This document shows, in pieces, positions 1 to 5,244 of a DNA stretch of 16,965 nucleotides. The stretch is taken from contig CAYRVF010000112.1 of the NCBI GenBank assembly GCA_964427535.1, positions 1 through 16,965 on the forward strand, given 5' to 3'. Below the pieces are notes generated by a model. It was given only the letters and a program-made list of their open reading frames with translations. It made no database searches and was not told the origin of the DNA. Position 1 is the first letter of the stretch. Each line of letters begins with the position of its first letter. The stretch comes from CAYRVF01 sp964427535 (GTDB lineage: Bacteria > Chloroflexota > Ktedonobacteria > Ktedonobacterales > JADMIN01). Position numbers and translations under genes: made by a program.

Positions 1-1874
1 CATCCACACACGCCCACCGCCGCCGCCGCAGCAGAACGAGCGGTTGCGGTTGCGGCGCATCTCACTCACGCCGTTGCTATTGATCACGTTCAGCACGCGC
101 CGGGGCTCGTCATAGACGTCGTTCCAACGGCCGATGAAGCACGGATCGTGGTACGTCAGCTTGCGGCGATCGAAGCCCGCGGGCAGCGTGAGCTGGCCCG
201 ACGAGATCAGCCGGTCGATGAATTCGGTGTGGTGCAGCACCTCGAAGTTGCCGCCGAGCTGCGGATACTCGTTCTTGATCGTGTTGAAGCAGTGCGGGCA
301 CGTGGCCACCACCGTCTTCACGTCGTAGGCCCGACCTGGCTCGACGCCCACACCATACGAGTGGCCGGTGCCGGTGCCATCAGGGCCACTGTGCCCATTG
401 GCCGTCGCGTGGCCGTTCGCGCCATTCTGCCCGTTGGCGGTCACGCCCTTGTTGAAGCCGTAGGTGTTCAGCACCTCGATGTTCTGCTGGGCGAGCATCT
501 GCCAGNNNNNNNNNNCATGACCTTGGCGAAGGCAGTCGCGACCTTCTGGTTGCGCGCGTCGAACGACCCCATGCAGCCGACCCAGTAGAGCACCTCGACG
601 TCTGGGTCCTCTGAGAGCGTCGGCACGTTCAGCGCCTTTGCCCAGTCGGCGCGGGTGTCGTTGCTGATCTCCCACGGATTCTGGTTGCGCTCCAGGTTGG
701 TGAAGAGCGGCACGACCTCCTGCGGGAACTCGCTCTCTTCCAGCACGAGATAGCGGCGCATGTCGTCGATCTTCTGCACGTGCTCGATGGAGACCGGGCA
801 AATCTCGACACACGCGCCACAGTTGGTGCAGGCCCAGAGCGACTCCGTGCCGATCAGCCCGCCGACCATCGGCTCGCGCTTGGCCTCTTGCTCCTCGGTC
901 TCGTGCCCCACCAGCAGGAGGTCCCCGGTGGCGAAGAGCTCCTCCTTCACGCCAAGGATGATCTCCTTCGGCCAGAGCGGCTTATCGGTCGCCAACGCCG
1001 GGCAGACGCTATTGCAGCGGCCGCATTCGGTGCAGGCGTAGCCGTCGAGGAGTTGCTTCCACGTGAACTGGTTGATCTTGTGGACGCCGTAATCCTCGCG
1101 CTCCTCGATGTCGGGGATGATGTCGAGCGCGCCCTTCGGCCGGAAGTTACGGAAGAAGACGTTGAACGGCGTCGCCATCAAGTGCAGGTGCTTCGAGTTC
1201 GGAATGTAGATGAGGAAGCTCAGCACGATGAGCACGTTACCCCACCAGAAGACCGACGTCAGCGCCGAAGCGGTACGCACCGACATCCCCGTGAGGCCGG
1301 AGCCGAAGATCGCGCCAAACGGTGTCCACTCCGCGCCGCCGGACGCGACGTAGGAGAAGACCTCGAAGCCAACGAGCGTCAGCAGCACGACGAAGATCAT
1401 GCCGAGGATGATGAAAGCATCGACGGGCGTATGCGTCTGGCTCTGCAACTGCTTCGGCCGGAGCACCAACCGCCGGTACGCGAACGCGATCAGCGCCAGG
1501 AACGCCATGAAGATGAAGAAGTCCAGAATGGCGGCGAAGACGCGGTTCGCAACGGGATAGAAGGTGACGTTGAAGCCTTGCGCCCACAGGTTAAGCGCGT
1601 CGATCTGGATGACGATGAAGCCCCAGAACGTGAAGAAGTGCGCGACACCAGGGAGCGGGTCCCGCAGGACGCCGCGCTGGCCGAGCACCATCAACACGAA
1701 GTATTTGATGCGGTCGGGCAGGTGGTCGAACCGGTTCTCGGGGCGCCCGAGCCGTAGCAGGCGCACCAGCTTGCCGATGCGAAGCAGGAACAGCACCCAG
1801 GCGGCGACGAGCAGCACGCCGAAGATGATTGCCCCGACTGGCCCACCGGTCGGCCAGATGGTGGGTTGACCCAT
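1..1874 (-). CDS. ETF:menaquinone oxidoreductase-type membrane Fe-S protein (EMO/EtfD-like), 3' end missing
   Basis: Probable membrane-bound oxidoreductase that takes electrons from reduced electron transfer flavoprotein and passes them to menaquinone. Seen: an N-terminal membrane domain with about five to six hydrophobic segments (residues 12-225), resembling the heme-b NarI-like domain, with H79, H229 and H231 as possible heme ligands. Two 4Fe-4S motifs follow: C281/C284/C287/C291 (CTECGRCNSVCP) and C349/C352/C355/C359 (CTNCGACVEICP). The first CCG domain begins at C434 (VGCMGSFD) and continues beyond the N gap with TCPHCFNTIKNEYP. The second CCG domain shows YHDPC and FCCGGGGGRVWM, and runs off the left edge. 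ATG 1874 has AAGGAG eight bases upstream. It lies 129 bases downstream of etfA, which supports the ETF role. Members are known as EMO in Geobacter and EtfD (Rv0338c) in mycobacteria. The frame is interrupted at 506-515 by assembly Ns, not by a biological frameshift. An unusual Gly/Asn/His-rich insert lies at 331-447. A generic heterodisulfide reductase-like (HdrD) protein is the alternative. Confidence 0.88.
506..515. other. Assembly gap (10 N)
   Basis: Ten Ns interrupt the EMO-type gene. Upstream, the frame ends in KVM (codon at 518-516). Downstream, the clear homologous frame starts with Trp at 504-502 (WQMLAQQNIEVLN). Joining these frames needs a gap of 3n+2 bases, and ten does not fit. 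The missing part should carry the Cys-containing segment of the first CCG domain, roughly 30 residues in relatives as I remember them. Confidence 0.95.
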
Positions 1875-1922
1875 ACGTGAAGCTCCTTCGTCAGGACGAG
1901 TGGTCCGCCTGGAGAGAGAGAC

Positions 1923-1962
1923 GGATGGGCAGCGCGGCCGCGGTGGCTACCTCTGCCCATCC
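1923..1962 (-). other. Hairpin between etfA and the EMO-type gene
   Basis: A perfect 10-bp inverted repeat (GGATGGGCAG / CTGCCCATCC) with a 20-base loop sits in the 129-base spacer. On the minus strand it is followed by a TCTCTCTC tract rather than a T run, so it is not a typical intrinsic terminator. It could be an RNA processing or stabilising hairpin, or a weak terminator that lowers expression of the downstream gene. No separate promoter for the EMO-type gene was recognised here. Confidence 0.5.
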
Positions 1963-2003
1963 AGCGAGTGCGGTTCGGCGTGGCGGGATGGCCTCGCGCG
2001 CCG

Positions 2004-3047
2004 TTACGCGCCCCTGCGCTGTTTCACCAGCGCGGTGAGCTGAGGCACGATGGTGTTCAGGTCGCCGACGACGCCGAGATCGCAGAAGCCGAAGATCGGC
2101 GCGTCTTTGTCTTTGTTGATGGCGATGATGAGAGCGCTCGTGCCCATGCCTGCCTTGTGTTGCACCGCGCCGGAGATGCCCACCGCGATATAGACCGTCG
2201 GCTTGACGGTCTTGCCCGTCTGCCCAACCTGATGCTGGTACGGAATCCAGCCGGCATCGACGGCCGCGCGCGACGCGCCGACACCCGCACCCAACGCGGT
2301 CGCCAGCGCCTCGATCTGCTCGAAGCCCTGCGGTCCGCCGAGCCCGCGTCCGCCCGATACGATGATCTGCGCCTCTTCGAGCTTGGCGCGGGTCGCGGCG
2401 GGCATCCAGATGTCGTGGCCGTCAGGAGCCTTGCCGAGATGACCGGCCTCAGCCGCGCCCTCGGTGCCGAACGGACCCGAGACCTTCGCGCCCTTGGCTG
2501 GCGCGCTCGCCGCCGCAACCTGCTCGACATTCGCCGTGCCGCCGACGCGATTGGTGGGGAAGGCGTTCTGGCGCGCGCCGAGAAGCTGCGTACCACCGCC
2601 GGTGAAGGTCATTTTGACGCTCTGCGCGCCGCCGAAGGCCAGCACGTTCATGACCACATTGTCGCCGTCGATGGCGACGTCGCTGACGTTGTATTCGAGG
2701 CCGAGGCCCAGCCGGGCGGCCACGCGAGCGGCGACATCGCGCCCGTAGTTGGTGCAACCGAAGAGCACCAGTCGCGGCTGGTGCTGCTGGATGAGCGCGG
2801 CGAGCGTCGTGGCGGCGGGCTGCACGAGATACTCGTCGTAGACGCTGCCCTCAGCCGCATATACCGTCTGCACGCCACACGCGCCGAGCTCCTGCGCGGC
2901 TGCCTGCGTGTTCGTGCCCATCGCGACCGCTGCCGACGAGCCGCCGAACGTGCCCGCCAGCTCAGCCGCTTTGCTCGCCACCTGCAGCGAAATGCCCGCG
3001 AGCTTGCCGTTGTTGATTTCCGCGAGTGCCCAAACGTCGTTCGTCAT
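2004..3047 (-). CDS. etfA: Electron transfer flavoprotein subunit alpha
   Basis: FAD-binding subunit of the soluble EtfAB heterodimer, which accepts electrons from acyl-CoA dehydrogenases and similar flavoenzymes. The 347-aa length is normal for the family. The N-terminal domain (about 1-190) precedes the C-terminal FAD domain, which shows SGGRGLGG (231-238), ASR (258-260), QVGQTGKTV (273-281), GISGAVQH (290-297), NKDKDAPIF (311-319) and CDLGVVGDL (322-330). These are the standard FAD-contacting motifs. ATG 3047 follows the etfB stop codon after two bases, so translation is probably coupled; a weak AAGGTG lies inside the etfB end. The residue 180-215 region is Ala/Gly-rich and looks like the interdomain linker. 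The EMO-type quinone reductase gene lies downstream. Confidence 0.95.
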   Translation of the reverse strand: MTNDVWALAEINNGKLAGISLQVASKAAELAGTFGGSSAAVAMGTNTQAAAQELGACGVQTVYAAEGSVYDEYLVQPAATTLAALIQQHQPRLVLFGCTNYGRDVAARVAARLGLGLEYNVSDVAIDGDNVVMNVLAFGGAQSVKMTFTGGGTQLLGARQNAFPTNRVGGTANVEQVAAASAPAKGAKVSGPFGTEGAAEAGHLGKAPDGHDIWMPAATRAKLEEAQIIVSGGRGLGGPQGFEQIEALATALGAGVGASRAAVDAGWIPYQHQVGQTGKTVKPTVYIAVGISGAVQHKAGMGTSALIIAINKDKDAPIFGFCDLGVVGDLNTIVPQLTALVKQRRGA

Positions 3048-3049
3048 CG

Positions 3050-3826
3050 TTACAGCACCTTCTGCTCGATGAGGAAGGCCAGGACACGGTCCGCAGCCCC
3101 ATCATTGCCCACGTAGATCTCGCCCTTGCGCTCGGTCGTCACCTTCTCGGCGCCGAGCACCTTCTCGCGTGCGCCTGTCGCGCCAACCCGGCTGGCATCC
3201 AGTCCCAGGTCGCCAAGACCGAGCGTGTCGATCGGCTTCTTCTTGGACTGCATGATGCCCTTCATCGAGGGGTAGCGCGGCTCGTTGATCGACTTGACGA
3301 CGCTGACGAGCGTGGGCAACTCAGCCTGGGCGGCGGTATAGCCGACCTCAGCCTGGCGCTGAATGGTCGCGCTGTTCCCTTCGACGTCGAGCTTGGAGGC
3401 GAAGGAGAGCAACGGCATGTCGAGGAACTCGGCGACCGCCGCTGGCACCACACCGCCGTAGGAGTCCGCCGCGGCGCTGCCGAAGAGAGCGAGGTCGAAG
3501 CCGACCCTTTGCAGGGCGGCGGCCAGCACACGCGCGGTGCCAATAGCGTCAGACCCGGCGAACGCCGGATCGGTGACGAGCACGCCGCGATCGGCGCCCA
3601 TCGCAAGCGCCTTACGAATCGTATCCTGCGCGGTGGATGGCCCCATGCACAGCACGATCACCTCGCCGCCATGCTTCTCCTGCTGACGCAACCCCTCCTC
3701 GATGGTGTACTCATCGAAGGGATTGATGATGGCGTCTTCTTTGCGGCGCTCCAGACGCATGTCCGAGGTGAAGCGTTTTTCGGCCGTCGTGGACGGCGTT
3801 TCCTTCATGCAGACGACGATTTTCAC
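3050..3826 (-). CDS. etfB: Electron transfer flavoprotein subunit beta
   Basis: Partner of EtfA, which binds the AMP (or second flavin) and docks dehydrogenases. From GTG 3826 the product is 258 aa and starts MKIVVCMKETPST, the usual family N-terminus. The ETF-beta signature is at residues 181-199 (NEPRYPSMKGIMQSKKKPI). The nucleotide loop region reads FGSAAADSYGGVV (115-127), somewhat unlike the common GKQAxDGDTGQ form; I infer a divergent subgroup, possibly the one that pairs with membrane EMO. An in-frame ATG at 3865 would add 13 residues, but it would place the strong GGGAGG at 3836-3841 inside the gene, so GTG is preferred. First gene of etfB-etfA-EMO, behind a long leader and a consensus promoter. 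Confidence 0.95.
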   Translation of the reverse strand: MKIVVCMKETPSTTAEKRFTSDMRLERRKEDAIINPFDEYTIEEGLRQQEKHGGEVIVLCMGPSTAQDTIRKALAMGADRGVLVTDPAFAGSDAIGTARVLAAALQRVGFDLALFGSAAADSYGGVVPAAVAEFLDMPLLSFASKLDVEGNSATIQRQAEVGYTAAQAELPTLVSVVKSINEPRYPSMKGIMQSKKKPIDTLGLGDLGLDASRVGATGAREKVLGAEKVTTERKGEIYVGNDGAADRVLAFLIEQKVL

Positions 3827-3835
3827 CAGCCAAAA

Positions 3836-3841
3836 CCTCCC
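3836..3841 (-). promoter_or_regulatory. Ribosome binding site of etfB that fixes a GTG start
   Basis: GGGAGG on the minus strand lies nine bases before GTG 3826. This favours the GTG start over the in-frame ATG at 3865, and the resulting N-terminus matches the family. Confidence 0.75.
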
Positions 3842-3956
3842 TATTCCGATTGGTCCGGCAGACATCCAAGCATATCACAGCAGGCAGCAGGCTGACTTCA
3901 CGTGGACGCTCGGCAAGTCGTCAGACGGCGGATGCTCGGGCTCTTTCTTGCATGGT

Positions 3957-3985
3957 CCGTGGTGCGCGCTGCGCAACAGCCACGG
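3957..3985 (-). other. Hairpin in the etfB leader
   Basis: In the predicted untranslated leader (about 3827-4099) there is a stem of CCGTGG with CCACGG, and inside it TGCGC with GCGCA around a 3-base loop, with a 4-base bulge on one side. It could be a regulatory RNA structure or a chance GC-rich fold. I recognise no known riboswitch class, and no gene in 3827-4135. Confidence 0.35.
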
Positions 3986-4105
3986 AAGGGGCATGTCAGG
4001 CGCGGGGGAGAGGGAGCCATCACAGCGGCGGGCGCGGCGAAAGTGGCGACAGCGCCGAAGGCATGCGAGGTGAACGCCCTTGTTCCCCATGTATAAACTA
4101 GGGCC

Positions 4106-4135
4106 ATTGTAGACGTGTAGCTGGAAGGGTGTCAA
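4106..4135 (-). promoter_or_regulatory. Sigma70-type promoter of etfB-etfA-EMO
   Basis: On the minus strand a perfect -35 box TTGACA (4135-4130) and a -10 box TACAAT (4111-4106) are separated by 18 bases. Transcription would start near 4099 and leave a leader of about 270 bases before GTG 3826. The consensus boxes are striking in a GC-rich sequence and are oriented toward the operon. Confidence 0.65.
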
Positions 4136-4186
4136 CGTGTTGCTAGCTGACGGCGGACCTCTGTCCCTACCCCTGTCCCAGCACAA

Positions 4187-4224
4187 CCTAACCCCCTTCC
4201 CCCTTCCCTTAGAGGGAAGGGGTC
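4187..4224 (+). repeat. Palindromic intergenic repeat, copy A
   Basis: A 38-base unit starts CCTAACCCCC and contains a perfect 10-bp stem: CCCCTTCCCT at 4200-4209 and AGGGAAGGGG at 4213-4222, with loop TAG. It matches copy B on the other strand with one substitution and one missing base, so the two copies are homologous rather than a chance fold. Confidence 0.8.
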
Positions 4225-4410
4225 GTGAGACGGGCAGGCACGTTGACTGGCAACGAATATGGCGCAGTTGAATGGTTCTGTAGGGGCGGGGCATGTATGG
4301 GCCGTGCCCGACTGGCAGCGATCGTCTCTCTGCGAGAGGAAGGGGGAGAATAGCTGGCTCGTCCGAGCAGAGGCGCAGCCGCTGCCCTCTGCCACGACCG
4401 CTCTAACAGC

Positions 4411-4447
4411 GACCCCTTCCCTCAAGGGAAGGGGGTAGGGGGTTAGG
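4411..4447 (-). repeat. Palindromic intergenic repeat, copy B (inverted)
   Basis: A 37-base unit in the opposite orientation to copy A, with a perfect 10-bp stem (4413-4422 with 4425-4434, loop CA). It lies just 22 bases beyond the rnc stop, so its transcript could form a stable hairpin at the 3' end of the rnc message. No T run follows, so I do not call it an intrinsic terminator. Confidence 0.8.
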
Positions 4448-4468
4448 TGCGGCCTGGAGTAGCTGTCC

Positions 4469-5191
4469 CTACCCCTCCGCGAGCTCGCCACGCAGGGCAG
4501 CGCGGGCGGCCTCGCGTCCCGCCGCTTTGATGCTGCTGGCGCTGCCTCTGGCGAGCAGGCGCTCTCCGGCATACACGCCGACAGTGTAGCGGCGGTCGTT
4601 GCTCTCGCCGTGCTCGCCGAGCACCTCGTAGCGCGGAAGCTGGCCCGTCTGGCGGAGCACGTGCTGTTGCAACACACCTTTGGGGTTGTTCTCGCCGAGC
4701 GTCAGCTCAACCCGTGGCACGACCGGCACCACCGTGCGGTCGATGAATGCATGCGCCGCGTCCCGGCCCGCTTCGACGTAGATCGCGCCTACCAGCGCTT
4801 CGAGCACGTCGGCAGCCAGCGACTCGCGTGAGCGCTCGTTGAACGTCCGCAGGCTCGCCGTATCCACGCGGATGTAGTCTATCAGCCCGAGATCCAGCCC
4901 GATACGCGCGAAGGTTCTCCGGCTGACCACCTCGGACTTGAGCGCGGTCATCTCGCCCTCCGAGGCATCCGGGTAGGATGCGAAGATGTACTCGACGACC
5001 CGCGCGCCGATGAGAGCGTCACCCAGGAATTCGAGCCTGTCGTAGGAATCCGCCCGCGCCGTCTCGGGCCGCGCGGAGTGATGCGTCAGCGCCCGCAGCA
5101 GCAACTCGCGGTCACGAAAGCGCACGCCGAGCCGCTCTTCCAGCGCGTCGAGGCGCTCGGGCTGGGCATCCGTCTCTCCGGCTCCCGTCAT
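4469..5191 (-). CDS. rnc: Ribonuclease III
   Basis: Double-strand-specific endoribonuclease that processes rRNA precursors and structured mRNAs. From ATG 5191 it has 240 aa, the usual length. The catalytic domain (about 10-150) carries the signature DRLEFLGDAL (51-60), with metal ligands E54 and D58, and the second acidic pair D128 and E131 in ADVLEALVGAIY. A C-terminal double-stranded-RNA-binding domain follows (about 157-236), including NPKGVLQQ and the helix around SSIKAAGREAARAAL. GGAG lies five bases before ATG 5191. A longer in-frame extension up to 5341 overlaps the upstream gene and lacks family resemblance. It starts 53 bases after the TIGR03663-like gene, so it is probably the last gene of that transcript. 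Confidence 0.95.
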   Translation of the reverse strand: MTGAGETDAQPERLDALEERLGVRFRDRELLLRALTHHSARPETARADSYDRLEFLGDALIGARVVEYIFASYPDASEGEMTALKSEVVSRRTFARIGLDLGLIDYIRVDTASLRTFNERSRESLAADVLEALVGAIYVEAGRDAAHAFIDRTVVPVVPRVELTLGENNPKGVLQQHVLRQTGQLPRYEVLGEHGESNDRRYTVGVYAGERLLARGSASSIKAAGREAARAALRGELAEG

Positions 5192-5244
5192 GAGGACTCC
5201 AAACTGCTTGCATATTGTGCCATGCGGCAAGTGCGAGCGCGGCG

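Larger units (their letters stand above)
4161..4476. repeat. Repeat-bearing intergenic stretch bounded by 14-base direct repeats
   Basis: CTGTCCCTACCCCT occurs at 4161-4174 and again at 4463-4476, the second copy covering the rnc stop codon. Between them lie two inverted copies of a palindromic repeat (listed separately) and a weaker third copy near 4323-4351. A segment at 4280-4312 pairs GGGCA with TGCCC. No gene is visible in 4136-4468. The layout suggests a small non-autonomous, MITE-like or dispersed intergenic element, but I see no transposase and no clear target-site duplication. Confidence 0.5.

Noticed and set aside
468..505. Apparent C-terminal end of the EMO-type protein just after the N gap
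   Set aside because: The frame read through ten Ns is wrong; the other frame gives an excellent family match down to position 1, so the gene does not end here.
780..1757. A 325-codon open frame on the plus strand
   Set aside because: It is antisense to the EMO-type gene with its clear Fe-S motifs; the composition is highly charged and repetitive.
1968..3116. A 382-codon open frame on the plus strand
   Set aside because: It is antisense to etfA, whose protein is certain; the plus-strand product has the same Arg/Ala/Asp bias and no motif.
3827..3865. Upstream ATG start for etfB
   Set aside because: It adds 13 residues not seen in the family and would place the strong ribosome binding site inside the coding sequence.
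3875..4294. Small open frames in the etfB leader and repeat region
   Set aside because: They overlap each other in several frames, cross the repeats, have no convincing ribosome binding sites and show no recognisable domain.
4413..4434. Copy B hairpin as the intrinsic terminator of rnc
   Set aside because: The stem is strong but no T run follows on the minus strand; at most it is a transcript-end structure.
4187..4447. Repeat cluster considered as a CRISPR array
   Set aside because: Only two good copies in opposite orientation plus one weak copy, no regular spacers and no cas genes.
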